From Ensifer adhaerens (GTDB lineage: Bacteria > Pseudomonadota > Alphaproteobacteria > Rhizobiales > Rhizobiaceae): a stretch of 64,000 bases of DNA. The position numbers were made by a program, and so were the translations under genes. The notes beneath the pieces were generated by a model. That model was not told the origin of the DNA. It saw only the letters and a program-made list of their open reading frames with translations, and made no database searches. Where the stretch lies: contig NZ_LAZS01000005.1 of NCBI RefSeq assembly GCF_002007205.1, forward strand, positions 744,001 to 808,000. The letters run 5' to 3'. Of the stretch, positions 24,308 to 34,657 are shown piece after piece (position 1 is the stretch's first letter; the number at the start of each line of letters is the position of its first letter).

Positions 24308-24789
24308 ACAGCACCTTGCTCCGCCTCGTGGCAACCCTCGTCTCCGGCGTGGTCTTCGGCTTCGGCCTTTCGCTGTCCGGCATGCTTGATCCTGCCCGGG
24401 TGCGGGCATTCCTGGATATCACCGGCAACTGGAACCCGAGCCTTGCCTTCGTGCTCGGCGGCGCCGTCTTCGTTTCGGCGCTCGGCGTTCTCGTGACGCG
24501 CCGGCTGAAGCGCCCCCTGTTCGACGAGGCCTTTCATCTGCCGGCCAATCAGGTCATCGACCGGCGACTGATCGCCGGCTCGGCGATTTTCGGCGTCGGC
24601 TGGGGGCTGGTTGGGCTTTGCCCCGGCCCGGCGCTTGCCTCGCTGTCGCTCGGCTTGCCGGCGACGATCGTCTTCGTGGTCGCGATGGTGGCCGGGATGC
24701 TGGTCCACGACCGGCTGGTTGACCGCAAGGTGCCAAGGCAGACATCTGCCGGAGCGGGCGTCGAAACGCGACTGTCTCAGCCACGTTGA
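24304..24789 (+). CDS. YeeE/YedE-family membrane protein (second of pair)
   Basis: 161 residues. [36 protein letters not shown] and [20 protein letters not shown] are family signatures; the second has the conserved Cys (GLCPGPA). Four hydrophobic segments are present. It overlaps the previous YeeE gene by ATGA, which indicates translational coupling, so the two halves are probably made in equal amounts and assemble together. It is the last gene of the ArsR-controlled operon. Confidence 0.9.
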   Translation: MNSTLLRLVATLVSGVVFGFGLSLSGMLDPARVRAFLDITGNWNPSLAFVLGGAVFVSALGVLVTRRLKRPLFDEAFHLPANQVIDRRLIAGSAIFGVGWGLVGLCPGPALASLSLGLPATIVFVVAMVAGMLVHDRLVDRKVPRQTSAGAGVETRLSQPR

Positions 24790-24896
24790 CGCACAGTCAT
24801 CGTGTTTTTTCATTCCAAGCGGCTGCAAATCGGAATGAATTGTCCCATATAGGGCGGGACCTCACGACTCTGCCCCCCGCTTCCGGATCAGTTTTC

Positions 24897-25819
<923 letters not shown>

Positions 25820-25823
<4 letters not shown>

Positions 25824-26581
25824 ACATCGAAGCGGTCAAGTCGATCTATTTCTTCGAGATGGCGCGCACCCGCCGCACGCTGCTGCAGAGCGTGGTGTCG
25901 CCGGTCATCTCCACTTCGCTCTATTTCATCGTCTTCGGCGCGGCGATCGGCGGGCGGATCCAGGAGATCGACGGTGTTTCCTATGGCGCTTTCATCACGC
26001 CGGGGCTGATGATGCTGACGCTGCTGACGCAGTGCATCGGCAACGGCTCCTTCGGCATCTACTTTCCGAAATTCACCGGCACGATCTACGAGGTCCTGTC
26101 CTCGCCGGTGTCGATGGTCGAGATCGTGCTTGGCTATGTCGGTGCGGCGGCGACCAAGGGGCTGATGATTGGCACGATCATCCTCCTGACCGCCTCGCTC
26201 TTCGTCGACCTGACGATCGCCCATCCCTTCGTCATGGTGTTCTTCTTCGTGCTGACGGCGATATCCTTCAGCCTGTTCGGCTTCATCATCGGCATATGGG
26301 CCAAGGACTTCGAGCAATTGAACCTCATCCCGATGCTGGTGATCCCGCCGCTCGTCTTCCTCGGCGGCAGCTTCTATTCGGTGAAGATGCTGCCACCCTT
26401 CTGGCAGGCGGTCAGCCACTTCAATCCGGTGCTCTACCTGATCAGCGGTTTCCGCTGGAGCTTCTTCGAGGTGTCGGACGTCAATCCGATTTTCAGCGCG
26501 GTGATCATCCTCGCCTTCCTGATGATCTGTATGTCGGTGCTCGCCTGGATCTTCCGCACCGGCTACCGCCTGAGAAACTGA
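25820..26581 (+). CDS. ABC-2 type exporter, permease
   Basis: 253 residues from the ATG at 25820, overlapping the ATPase stop codon. Six membrane segments are visible; [18 protein letters not shown] near the C-terminus and [35 protein letters not shown] match the ABC-2 (YadH/NodJ-like) family. It forms the membrane channel of an exporter with the ATPase at 24897-25823. Cargo unknown; polysaccharide, lipid or drug are all possible in this family. Confidence 0.94.
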
Positions 26582-26593
26582 CGGCTCCGGCCG

Positions 26594-27277
26594 TCAGGAT
26601 ACGGGCACCGCTCCGCTGGCATAGGCGATGATCGCGCTGGCAACGACCATCGCAACGAGCGCCTGCAGAATGGTCACGACGACGCGCAACAGCGCCCGTA
26701 TCGAGGACAGCCCGAGGTCGGACATGAACCAGCGCGTCTCGGCGACGATGTACCAGACGATGGAAGCCGCCACGAAGACGGCGCCTATCGACGTGAAGGC
26801 GTTGTGCCCGGCCATCAGCAGCTGGCCGCCGAGACTGATCGCAAACGCGAAAGGCGCCGTGACGTAGCACTGGCTGAAGAAGGGCGGGCGCAGCGTATCG
26901 CGTGTCAGCTTCGCGCCCTTGCTGCGCAAGAGCTTCACCGCCATCAGCAATGGCAGGATGCTGAAGGCGACGGCGCGAAACATCAGCAGGTTGGAATCGG
27001 AGGCAAGCAGCGACGTTGACGCCCAGGGAGCGGCCTGCCTGACGAGGCCGAGCTCCAGCCCATGCGCTAGAAGCAATGTGATCAACAGAAAGAGCGGCGG
27101 GCTCAGCGCGTCCGAATACTGATCCGGCAGGTCGTCGCCGAGTTCGACGTCGGCGTAGCGCATCATCGCCTGCGGGTGGCGAAGCGTGCGCCACAGGGTC
27201 AGCGGGTAGAACAGCAGCCAGCAGACGAGTTCGTAGAGCAGCTCCTCGATCGACTTCAGCAGTCGCATGAAATCCAT
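26594..27277 (-). CDS. Multi-spanning membrane protein of unknown function
   Basis: 227 residues from the ATG at 27277, with GGGGAG upstream. The N-terminus is amphipathic (FMRLLKSIEELLYELVCWLLFYPLTLWRTL), followed by MMRYADVELGDDLPDQYSDALSPPLFLLITLLL and four further hydrophobic segments, loosely like Yip1-type permease proteins. I cannot name a function. It ends 12 bases from the exporter permease gene, convergent. It may be co-transcribed with the two genes upstream, the nearest of which ends 53 bases away. Confidence 0.75.
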   Translation of the reverse strand: MDFMRLLKSIEELLYELVCWLLFYPLTLWRTLRHPQAMMRYADVELGDDLPDQYSDALSPPLFLLITLLLAHGLELGLVRQAAPWASTSLLASDSNLLMFRAVAFSILPLLMAVKLLRSKGAKLTRDTLRPPFFSQCYVTAPFAFAISLGGQLLMAGHNAFTSIGAVFVAASIVWYIVAETRWFMSDLGLSSIRALLRVVVTILQALVAMVVASAIIAYASGAVPVS

Positions 27278-27330
27278 ACCGTGCTCCCCTTGCTTCCATG
27301 CGTGGCAGGACCGCGCCGGGCGGGTGCCGG

Positions 27331-28032
27331 TCAATCGCGCAGACGCAACTCGTCGGAGCGCATCTGCAGCATTTCGAGGGTGGAGAGGAAGCTCATGCCG
27401 AGCAGGCTCTGGTCGAGCTTTCCCTTGGCGGTAACCGTCGCGCCGATGTTGCGGCGGGTGATCGGGCCGATCGCAATTTCCTGAAGCATCACCGGGGCGG
27501 CCTGGGCGCGGCCGTTGGCGGTCATGACCGTGACGATATAGTCGAGGTTGGCCGGGTCCAGGCCGATCCTTTCGGCATCTTCGTAGGTGAGCGCGATGCT
27601 GCTGGCGCCGGTATCGACCAGCATGCTGATCTCCTGGCCATTGACGGTGGCGCCCGTCTCGAAGTGGCCGTTCAGCATCTTGTGCAGCACCACCTCCTGC
27701 TGGCCCTCGCTGTCGGTGATGATGGTCGCCCGGCCCGGAACGAGGCCAGCGAGCAGGCGGTTGCCAAAGCCCTGCAGCTCGAAGCGGTAGACATAGGCCG
27801 AGACCAGCGCCAGCACGATAAGGAGCCAGAGGGCAACCTGACGCAGTCCTTCGCCGAAACGCCGGCGGCTCTGGATGATGCCGGCGCCGATCAGCGTTGC
27901 GATGGCGCCGAGCGACACGAGCTGTCCGAAGTCGTCATTGGCAAGGCCCATCGTGCGGCCGGCGTCATGATTGATGATCAGCAGAATGAGGCCGATAGCC
28001 AGGATCGAGAGCAGGATGGCAAAACGGGTCAT
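27331..28032 (-). CDS. TIGR02281-family membrane-bound clan AA aspartic protease
   Basis: 233 residues. Three N-terminal membrane segments (about 5-20, 38-55, 66-83) precede a retropepsin-like domain. It carries the single active-site motif MLVDTGASSIALT near residue 140 and the later hydrophobic-GMS motif (LLGMSFLSTLEM). One motif per chain means it must dimerise to be active. The orientation suggests the protease domain is periplasmic. Substrates are unknown. Its ATG overlaps the stop of the DUF1289 gene upstream, so the two are translationally coupled. Confidence 0.9.
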   Translation of the reverse strand: MTRFAILLSILAIGLILLIINHDAGRTMGLANDDFGQLVSLGAIATLIGAGIIQSRRRFGEGLRQVALWLLIVLALVSAYVYRFELQGFGNRLLAGLVPGRATIITDSEGQQEVVLHKMLNGHFETGATVNGQEISMLVDTGASSIALTYEDAERIGLDPANLDYIVTVMTANGRAQAAPVMLQEIAIGPITRRNIGATVTAKGKLDQSLLGMSFLSTLEMLQMRSDELRLRD

Positions 28033-28250
28033 GCTTGGCCGCGTTCCCTCGCCATACGGCTGCGGCGCGTTTCGCGCCGCGGCTTGCGTTCGACCGTATC
28101 GAGCCGGTCGGGCAGCGTGGTCATGATCGCCCGCCGTTCGGCGTCGGTGTAGAGCGTCCAGCGCCCGATTTCGTCGCGCGTGCGGCCGCAGCCGAAACAG
28201 TAGCCGGTCTTGTCGTCGATCGAACAGACGAGAATGCAGGGCGATTCCAT
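28029..28250 (-). CDS. DUF1289 small Cys-rich protein
   Basis: 73 residues. ESPCILVCSIDDKTGYCFGCGRTRDEIGRW is the DUF1289 pattern: four Cys spaced as for a metal-binding knuckle, followed by a basic C-terminal tail. The function of the family is unknown; many members sit beside the TIGR02281-type protease, as here. It overlaps that gene by four bases and lies 35 bases downstream of cobS in the same direction, so it may be read from the cobS promoter. Confidence 0.9.
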   Translation of the reverse strand: MESPCILVCSIDDKTGYCFGCGRTRDEIGRWTLYTDAERRAIMTTLPDRLDTVERKPRRETRRSRMARERGQA

Positions 28251-28285
28251 GGGCTTGCTCAGTTTTCCCTTGATATATCGATGTT

Positions 28286-29074
28286 TCAGACCGTCAGTGC
28301 AAGGGCACCGAGCACGGCGATTTCCGTCAGTTGCTGTGTGGCTCCGATCGTGTCGCCCGTCTGCCCGCCGATCTTGCGCATCGCGAGGCGCGCAAAACCC
28401 TTCACGGCGGCAAGGAAAGCGCCGAGCGCGACGATAAGGCCGAGCGCCGGAACCTGCGCAAGATAGAAGAGCAGCATCGCGGCGAGAAGACCGGAGCCGA
28501 GCGCGACGCGTGTTGCCGCCGGCTGCGGCTCGCCAGCCGAGGCGGCAACGCCGCCGCTGCGTGCCGGCGGAAGCGACGACCAGTGCCAGACCATGGCGGC
28601 GCGGCTGAGGCTTGCTGCGCCAAGGATTGCCATGCCGGCGCCAAGAGGCGTGAACAGCGGCAGGATCGAAGCGAGCGCTGAGACGCGCAGGCCGAAGGAG
28701 AGGATGAGCGCGACGGCCGCATAGGTGCCGATGCGGCTGTCCTTCATGATGGTGAGTGCCGCTTCGCGATCGCGACCGCCGCCGAAGCCGTCGGCTGTGT
28801 CGCCAAGTCCGTCTTCGTGCAGAGCGCCGGTCACGAGCGCCTGGATCGCGACGACGACGAAGGCGGTAAAGAGAGAGCTCACTTGCAACGCGACGAGCGC
28901 CGCCGCGACAGCTGCCGACGGCAAGGCGATCAGCAGGCCGGCGAGCGGGAAGGCGCGCACGGCGCGGCTCAAGCGCCCGTCGTAGCCTTCGAAGTGGCGC
29001 GCGGGCATCGGGATGCGGCTCAAGAAGCCGATCGACCGCGCCACATCGTCACAGAAATCGCCAACGAAGCCCAT
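28286..29074 (-). CDS. cobS: Adenosylcobinamide-GDP ribazoletransferase
   Basis: 262 residues from the ATG at 29074 with GGAGGA upstream. This membrane enzyme (called CobV in the Pseudomonas/Sinorhizobium nomenclature) joins adenosylcobinamide-GDP with alpha-ribazole to make cobalamin. The catalytic acidic motif ALHEDGLGDTADGFGGGRDR lies at about residues 83-102, and KDSRIGTYAAVAL follows. Six or so membrane segments are visible. It diverges from cobT, which supplies alpha-ribazole phosphate. I found no recognisable B12-box riboswitch in the 246-base divergent gap. Confidence 0.96.
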   Translation of the reverse strand: MGFVGDFCDDVARSIGFLSRIPMPARHFEGYDGRLSRAVRAFPLAGLLIALPSAAVAAALVALQVSSLFTAFVVVAIQALVTGALHEDGLGDTADGFGGGRDREAALTIMKDSRIGTYAAVALILSFGLRVSALASILPLFTPLGAGMAILGAASLSRAAMVWHWSSLPPARSGGVAASAGEPQPAATRVALGSGLLAAMLLFYLAQVPALGLIVALGAFLAAVKGFARLAMRKIGGQTGDTIGATQQLTEIAVLGALALTV

Positions 29075-29320
29075 GGCTCCTCCAAGGTTCCGGCCATTGA
29101 CCCGGCCGCTGCCAAACTCGCCGACCTCGGCGAGTCCCGCAAGCCGGGGCGGGTTCCGGGCGAAAGCAACGCACACTTTTCCCAAACCTTCCTAGACCGC
29201 TTGTGAGCGCCGCCGGGTCCGAACGGCGACGCCGATTGGCGCAAATGTCGTTGCCCGAATTTTCGGCGACCTCTATGAGGGGCGTAGATAGAGCTTCACG
29301 ATGATGCAAGGATTCCTCCC

Positions 29321-30337
29321 ATGAGTGCCAGCGGCCTGCCGTTTGATGATTTTCGCGAGTTGTTGCGCAACCTGCCGGGTCCGGACGGGGCCGCGCTGGT
29401 TGCCGCGCGGGAGCGGGACGCCCAGCTGACGAAGCCGCCGGGCGCGCTTGGACGCCTTGAGGAAATCGCCTTCTGGCTCGCCGCCTGGACAGGCAAGGCG
29501 CCGGCCGTCAACCGGCCGCTGGTGGCGATCTTTGCCGGCAACCACGGCGTCACCCGCCAGGGCGTGACCCCGTTCCCGTCCTCCGTCACCGCGCAGATGG
29601 TCGAGAATTTTGCCGCCGGCGGTGCGGCGATCAACCAGATCTGCGTCAGCCACGATCTCGGCCTGAAGGTCTTCGACCTCGCGCTCGAATACCCGACCGG
29701 CGACATTACCGAGGAAGCGGCGCTGTCCGAGCGCGACTGCGCGGCAACCATGGCCTTCGGCATGGAAGCCATCGCCGGCGGCACGGATCTTCTGTGCATT
29801 GGTGAGATGGGCATCGGCAACACGACGATCGCGGCCGCGATCAATCTCGCCCTCTATGGCGGCACGGCCGAGGAATGGGTCGGCCCGGGCACCGGCTCGG
29901 AAGGCGAAGTGCTGAAGCGCAAGGTCGCCGCTGTTGAAAAGGCCGTGGCGCTGCATCGCGATCACCTGTCCGATCCGCTCGAACTGATGCGCCGCCTCGG
30001 CGGCCGCGAGATCGCGGCGATGGCCGGCGCCATCCTGGCTGCCCGCGTCCAGAAGGTTCCGGTCATTATCGACGGTTACGTGGCGACCGCTGCGGCGTCC
30101 ATCCTGAAGGCGGCCAACCCGTCGGCGCTCGACCATTGCCTGATCGGCCATGTCTCCGGCGAGCCCGGCCATATCCGCGCGATCGAGAAGCTCGGCAAGA
30201 CGCCGCTGCTGGCGCTCGGCATGCGGCTCGGCGAGGGCACGGGAGCAGCACTTGCTGCCGGAATCGTCAAGGCGGCAGCCGCCTGCCACAGCGGCATGGC
30301 GACCTTCGCCCAGGCCGGCGTCAGCAACAAGGAATAG
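29321..30337 (+). CDS. cobT: Nicotinate-nucleotide-dimethylbenzimidazole phosphoribosyltransferase
   Basis: 338 residues. The enzyme (CobU in Sinorhizobium nomenclature) transfers phosphoribose from nicotinate mononucleotide to 5,6-dimethylbenzimidazole, giving alpha-ribazole phosphate for cobalamin. Signatures include LTKPPGALGRLEEIA, IFAGNHGVTRQGVTPFP, GEMGIGNTTIAAAI, GREIAAMAGAI, IIDGYVATAAA, and the catalytic Glu in LGEGTGAALA near residue 305. Full length. It diverges from cobS. Confidence 0.97.
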   Translation: MSASGLPFDDFRELLRNLPGPDGAALVAARERDAQLTKPPGALGRLEEIAFWLAAWTGKAPAVNRPLVAIFAGNHGVTRQGVTPFPSSVTAQMVENFAAGGAAINQICVSHDLGLKVFDLALEYPTGDITEEAALSERDCAATMAFGMEAIAGGTDLLCIGEMGIGNTTIAAAINLALYGGTAEEWVGPGTGSEGEVLKRKVAAVEKAVALHRDHLSDPLELMRRLGGREIAAMAGAILAARVQKVPVIIDGYVATAAASILKAANPSALDHCLIGHVSGEPGHIRAIEKLGKTPLLALGMRLGEGTGAALAAGIVKAAAACHSGMATFAQAGVSNKE

Positions 30338-30565
30338 TGAAGTTACGGCCGGGCTTTGCCGGAAGGCCGGCCGGTTTCTGTCCAAGGCCTGTCACGGGCG
30401 CGACGCCACCACGTGTCGGGCCTTGATGGATGCGTTCTTCTCGCCTATCCAAAGCGCAGATGCGCGCCCTAGCTATAGTCTTGGGTGCCTGCAACCGAGA
30501 CCGCCTTGCATTCGCCTCAATCACGATGTCGAAGCAAGCACGATTTCAAGCCCTGTCGAGAAGAA

Positions 30566-30979
30566 ATGGACGCCAAGAACACCACGCACCGCATTGGACA
30601 GACGGGTCCCGTCGAGAAGCAGACCGGTATTCGGCATCTCTTCGCCGCAGCCAGCTATTCGCTGGGCGGTGCGAAGCGGCTGGTGAGCGAGGCGGCGTTT
30701 CGCCATGAGCTCATCGCCTTCGGGATCGCCATGGTTGCCTTTGTCATCGTCGGCGCCACCTTCTTCCAGTTCGTGGCAATGGCGATCCTGTTCCTGCTGA
30801 TGATGGCCTTCGAGGCGATCAACACGGCAATCGAGGAAATCGTCGATCGCGTCTCTCCCGAGATCTCTGAAATGGGCAAGAACGCCAAGGATCTCGGATC
30901 CTTCGCCTGCCTGTGCCTGATCGTCGCCAACGGCGTCTATGCGGCCTATGTGGTGATCTTCGACGGCTTCATGCAGTGA
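30566..30979 (+). CDS. dgkA: Diacylglycerol kinase
   Basis: 137 residues from the ATG at 30566. The small trimeric integral-membrane kinase phosphorylates diacylglycerol to phosphatidate, recycling lipid from periplasmic glucan or lipid modification. The active-site signature [18 protein letters not shown] and the second-site KDLGSFACL are intact. Three membrane segments are present. The N-terminus is about 15 residues longer than in E. coli. Its 3' end overlaps the convergent acetyltransferase gene by 11 bases. Confidence 0.93.
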   Translation: MDAKNTTHRIGQTGPVEKQTGIRHLFAAASYSLGGAKRLVSEAAFRHELIAFGIAMVAFVIVGATFFQFVAMAILFLLMMAFEAINTAIEEIVDRVSPEISEMGKNAKDLGSFACLCLIVANGVYAAYVVIFDGFMQ

Positions 30980-31526
30980 TCGACGAAGGGGCCGGAGCCT
31001 TGATCCGATAGAGCACGTGCGGACGCAGCGGATTGCCTTCGGGTACCGTGACGTCGTCGAAATCCTCTGATCGATCCGACACCATGCCCAGTTTTTCCAT
31101 CAGTGCCCGCGACGGGTGGTTGATGCGCGAGGTGTAGCCGATGACCTCGGCAAGCCCGAGCGTCCGCCACGCATGCTGCAGACAGGCGCTTGCCGCTTCC
31201 AGCGCATAGCCCTGCCGCCAATAGGGGCGGGCGAAGATCCAGCCGATTTCGACATGCGGTCCGCCGGGAATATCGTCTCCGGTCCTTGAAAGGCCGAGGC
31301 CGCCGATGAGCGCGTTATCGGATTTGTGCTCCACCGCGACGAAACCGAACCCGTGGTCGGCGAGGTGGCGGGCGCAGTCGGCAATCATCGCTGCCGTCTC
31401 GTCGCGCGTCAGAATGGCCGGATAATAGTAGCGCCGGACTTCCGGATCGGCATTGGCGACTGCAAAGGGCGCGATATCGCGTTCTTCCCAGGGCCGAAGC
31501 CTGAGGCGCTGCGTTTCAAACTGCAT
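30969..31526 (-). CDS. RimJ/RimL-type GNAT N-acetyltransferase
   Basis: 185 residues. Begins [19 protein letters not shown], the standard opening of this subgroup. [29 protein letters not shown] is the acetyl-CoA-binding region, and [13 protein letters not shown] is the usual C-terminal signature. Likely acetylates a protein N-terminus or small amine. It lies three bases downstream of the histidine kinase stop codon and may be co-transcribed with it. Confidence 0.9.
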   Translation of the reverse strand: MQFETQRLRLRPWEERDIAPFAVANADPEVRRYYYPAILTRDETAAMIADCARHLADHGFGFVAVEHKSDNALIGGLGLSRTGDDIPGGPHVEIGWIFARPYWRQGYALEAASACLQHAWRTLGLAEVIGYTSRINHPSRALMEKLGMVSDRSEDFDDVTVPEGNPLRPHVLYRIKAPAPSSITA

Positions 31527-31529
31527 GGA

Positions 31530-33071
31530 TCAGGCAAAGCTCTTGCGGCGGCGAACGGGCGCTGCGACATCCTCGATTGCCGGCAGGCTTTCGAGCACGC
31601 GGCGGGCGGGCAGGATGGCGATCGCCTCCGTGCCTTCGCGCAGCTTGGAGCGCAGGATGAATTCGCCATTGTGCTTGGCGAGAATGGCCTGGACGATCGG
31701 CAGGCCGAGACCGGTGCCCTGTTCGGCGCTCTTGATGGCGATCGAGCCCTGGCCGAAGGCCGAAAGCACGATCGGGATCTCTTCCTCGGGAATGCCGGGA
31801 CCGTTGTCCTTGATCGAGAGGTACTGGCCGCCACCCGCTGTCCAGCCGACCTTGAAGGTGACTTCGCCGCCGGTGTTGGTGAATTTCACGGCATTCGACA
31901 GCAGGTTGAGAATGACCTGGCGCATCGACTTCTCGTCGACCCAGACAGACGGCATGCCGAATTCGAACTGCTGATGGATCGTGATGTTCTTGGCGCGGGC
32001 CTTGAGCTGCACCATGCCGATGCAGTCCTCGGCGATATCGACGAGGCTGACGGAATCCTCGTTGAGGTCGTAGCGGCCGGCCTCGATGCGCGAGAGGTCG
32101 AGAATCTCGTTGATGAGATTGAGCAGGTGCTCGCCCGAACGGTGGATGTCGTTGGTATATTCCTTGTAGGTCGGGTTGCTGAGCGGGCCCAGGACCTCGG
32201 TCGACATGACCTCGGAGAAACCGAGAATGGCGTTCAGCGGGGTGCGCAGCTCGTGCGACATCGACGCGAGGAAGCGCGACTTTGCGAGGTTGGCTTCCTC
32301 GGCGCGCCGGCGGGCCTCGTCCGACATCGACTTTGCCACTTCGAGCTCCGCGATCAGGTCGTCCTTTTCCGACTGGACGGAAAGGATGTGCACGCTTGCG
32401 CGGTTCATGCGGTCGGTCATCAGCACCAGGAAGAGCAACGACAGCGAGATGACGCCGGTGAGCCCGACATAGATCGGGTCGCCTGTCGTCAGCGCTGCGA
32501 AGGCGAGCGCGGCCACGACCGGGGCGAAGGTGTAGAGGAGCGCATTGCGCAGCAGGAACGTGCCCATGGCGGTCGCGGCCAGGGCGACGAGCAGCACCGT
32601 GCCTTCGAAGAAGCCGAAACGAACATTGCCGCAGCTTGCGCAATCCTGCGCCACGAAGGTTGCCCAGCAGAGCCCCATCAGCACCTGGCCAAGCAGGAAG
32701 CGACGCCGCCAGACCGGGACCTTCTCGGCGCTCATGTCTTCCCGGCGCGCCTTGCGGGCGAGAAAGAGCGTGACGGCATGGGCCGACAAGGTCATGAGCG
32801 CCCAGAGGATGAAACCGAGATCGCCGGAGAGGTAGATGCCGATGGCGGCAATCAGCGTGACGAGGACGGGGATGGCGATTGCGCCATGCAGTGCGCTATC
32901 GATGTAGAGATTGAGCATCTCGCGCTCGAAGCCCGAGGGCACCGACGAGCCCGTTTGCAGCCGTTCACGCGTCGCACGGACCGTCCTCGAAACAGCCTTG
33001 TTTCGATGGCTGCGAGATTTGTCGACGATAATCTTATCTGTCGATGTGCTGGCGGCGATACTCATGCTCAT
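31530..33071 (-). CDS. Membrane-bound sensor histidine kinase
   Basis: 513 residues from the ATG at 33071; a TTG at 33110 is a weaker alternative. Six hydrophobic segments span about residues 60-230, probably as an integral-membrane sensor. A coiled linker (EVAKSMSDEARRRAEEANLAKS) precedes the H-box FLASMSHELRTPLNAILGFSEVM. The ATP-binding boxes follow: N (RQVILNLLSNAVKFT), G1 (IKDNGPGIPEEEI) and G2 (GTGLGLPIVQAI). The H-box is of the PleC/DivJ/PdhS type common in Alphaproteobacteria. No response regulator gene is adjacent, so the partner is elsewhere. Confidence 0.93.
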   Translation of the reverse strand: MSMSIAASTSTDKIIVDKSRSHRNKAVSRTVRATRERLQTGSSVPSGFEREMLNLYIDSALHGAIAIPVLVTLIAAIGIYLSGDLGFILWALMTLSAHAVTLFLARKARREDMSAEKVPVWRRRFLLGQVLMGLCWATFVAQDCASCGNVRFGFFEGTVLLVALAATAMGTFLLRNALLYTFAPVVAALAFAALTTGDPIYVGLTGVISLSLLFLVLMTDRMNRASVHILSVQSEKDDLIAELEVAKSMSDEARRRAEEANLAKSRFLASMSHELRTPLNAILGFSEVMSTEVLGPLSNPTYKEYTNDIHRSGEHLLNLINEILDLSRIEAGRYDLNEDSVSLVDIAEDCIGMVQLKARAKNITIHQQFEFGMPSVWVDEKSMRQVILNLLSNAVKFTNTGGEVTFKVGWTAGGGQYLSIKDNGPGIPEEEIPIVLSAFGQGSIAIKSAEQGTGLGLPIVQAILAKHNGEFILRSKLREGTEAIAILPARRVLESLPAIEDVAAPVRRRKSFA

Positions 33072-33289
33072 ATGCGACGGGTTGCGATTGCGTTGCAGTC
33101 TAGTGAGCAATCCTTAAGAAGTTGCTGCGGGGCGTGAAGGATTCGACAACCATTGTGGCGCCGCCGTGTCCGAGGTCGCGACAGGTCGCGCGGGATCTGA
33201 GGTTCCTTCTCTAATCTTTTGGAATCGACCATGTTTATGACGCGGCGACCTGCGAGGCAGTCGCGCAGGCAATCAAGGTTGGGACAGAC

Positions 33290-33961
33290 GTGAAATTCGG
33301 ACGGACGACATATCGGCATCCCAGCGGCGGCGGCGGGCAACGGGGTGGTGCGCGGCGCGGAGGCCGCGGTGGCATGGCCGGCGGATGGGCCATTCTGTTA
33401 CTGCTGGCGCTCGGCGCCTATTTTTCCGACCGGCTGCCTGTGGGAGAAAGATCGCCAACCGGTGAAGCCCGCGGGGGTGCCTTGGCAAGTGACGGCGACA
33501 GCCTGCGGATCGCCGGCAAGCGTGTCCGCATCGAGGGCATCGACGCGCCGGAGCTTGGCCAGACCTGCAAGCGTGAGGGCGCCACGTGGGAATGCGGCCG
33601 CGAGGCGCGCGACCGATTGCGGGCGCTCGTATCTGCGGGCGACGTGCGTTGTCGTTTTCATGGTCGTGACAAATACGGCCGCGAACTCGGTGTTTGCGAT
33701 GCAGCCAGCCGCGATGTCGGACGTGAGATGGTGCTTTCGGGCTATGCGGTGAGCTACGGTCGCTATGAAGCGGAGGAGGCAAAGGCGGAACGAGAGCAAC
33801 GAGGGCTCTGGGCCGGGGAGTTCGTGAAGCCGCAGGAGTGGCGCCGGACAAACGGTCATCCTGACGAGGGGCCGCACCTGATCGATGGCTGGCTGGCGGC
33901 GATCCGAAGCTGGCTGCTCGAGCGCCTGACCGCAGTCTTTTCCGGTATCGCCGATGCCTGA
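33290..33961 (+). CDS. Membrane-anchored staphylococcal-nuclease-like protein
   Basis: 223 residues. A Gly/Arg-rich N-terminus precedes a single membrane anchor (GGWAILLLLALGAYF), so the nuclease domain is probably periplasmic. The SNase fold motifs are DGDSLRI, RVRIEGIDAPELGQ, RDKYGRELGVC and SGYAVSYGRYEAEEAKAEREQRGLW; the catalytic Arg and Asp/Glu positions appear present. It would cleave DNA or RNA phosphodiester bonds with Ca2+. The uracil-DNA glycosylase gene overlaps its end by eight bases. Confidence 0.87.
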   Translation: MKFGRTTYRHPSGGGGQRGGARRGGRGGMAGGWAILLLLALGAYFSDRLPVGERSPTGEARGGALASDGDSLRIAGKRVRIEGIDAPELGQTCKREGATWECGREARDRLRALVSAGDVRCRFHGRDKYGRELGVCDAASRDVGREMVLSGYAVSYGRYEAEEAKAEREQRGLWAGEFVKPQEWRRTNGHPDEGPHLIDGWLAAIRSWLLERLTAVFSGIADA

Positions 33962-34592
33962 CGACCGCATTCTAGAACTTGAGCGCCTGAGAGCCGAAAT
34001 CGCCGCCTGCCGCGTCTGTCGCGACAACCCGCTGCGCGGCGACGGCGACCGGCTGCCGCACGAGCCGCGGCCGGTCGCGGTGATCTCGACGACCGCACGC
34101 ATCCTGATCGCCGGGCAGGCGCCCGGACTTCGCGTGCACGACAGCGGCCTGCCGTTCAACGATGCGTCCGGCGACCGGCTGCGGCAATGGCTGGGGGTCG
34201 GCCGCGAGACCTTCTACGACCCTGGGAAATTCGCGATCGTGCCGATGGGCTTCTGCTTTCCCGGCTACGACGCCCATGGCAGCGACCTGCCGCCGCGGCG
34301 CGAATGCGCGCCGCTCTGGCGCCACCGCGTGATGGAGCAGATGCCGCAGGTCGAGCTGGTGCTGGCGATCGGCCACTATGCGCAACGCTGGCATATCGGC
34401 CCGGACTGTCCGAAATCGATGACCGAAACGGTGCGGGACTGGCGGCGCTACGCGATGCGCAATGCCGTGCGCGCCATCCTGCCGCTGCCGCATCCGAGTT
34501 GGCGCAACACCGGTTGGCTCAAACGCAATCCCTGGTTCGAGGCGGACGTGCTGCCGTTCCTGCGCGAGCGTGTGTTTGTTCTAACGAACTGA
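33954..34592 (+). CDS. Uracil-DNA glycosylase family protein (family 4-like)
   Basis: 212 residues. The motif 1 region ILIAGQAPGLRVHDSGLPFNDASGDRLRQWLG has Gln where family 4 enzymes have Glu (GEAPG). The motif 2 region LPLPHPSWRN keeps the catalytic HPS. Four Cys in the family 4 arrangement (CRVCRD near the N-terminus, then GFC and REC 17 residues apart) suggest a 4Fe-4S cluster. It would remove uracil or a related base from DNA. It overlaps the SNase-like gene by eight bases and is probably co-translated with it. Confidence 0.88.
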   Translation: MPDDRILELERLRAEIAACRVCRDNPLRGDGDRLPHEPRPVAVISTTARILIAGQAPGLRVHDSGLPFNDASGDRLRQWLGVGRETFYDPGKFAIVPMGFCFPGYDAHGSDLPPRRECAPLWRHRVMEQMPQVELVLAIGHYAQRWHIGPDCPKSMTETVRDWRRYAMRNAVRAILPLPHPSWRNTGWLKRNPWFEADVLPFLRERVFVLTN

Positions 34593-34657
34593 AACAATTT
34601 TCTTTATCTTCATCAATTTCGCGCTATAGAGGGAAAAATAATTCGAGAGGGACTTTC

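Noticed and set aside
29075-29320. Possible cobalamin riboswitch in the cobS-cobT gap
   Set aside because: I looked for the B12-box and conserved core on both strands and did not find them.
31326-33137. 603-codon plus-strand open frame
   Set aside because: Shadow of the histidine kinase gene.
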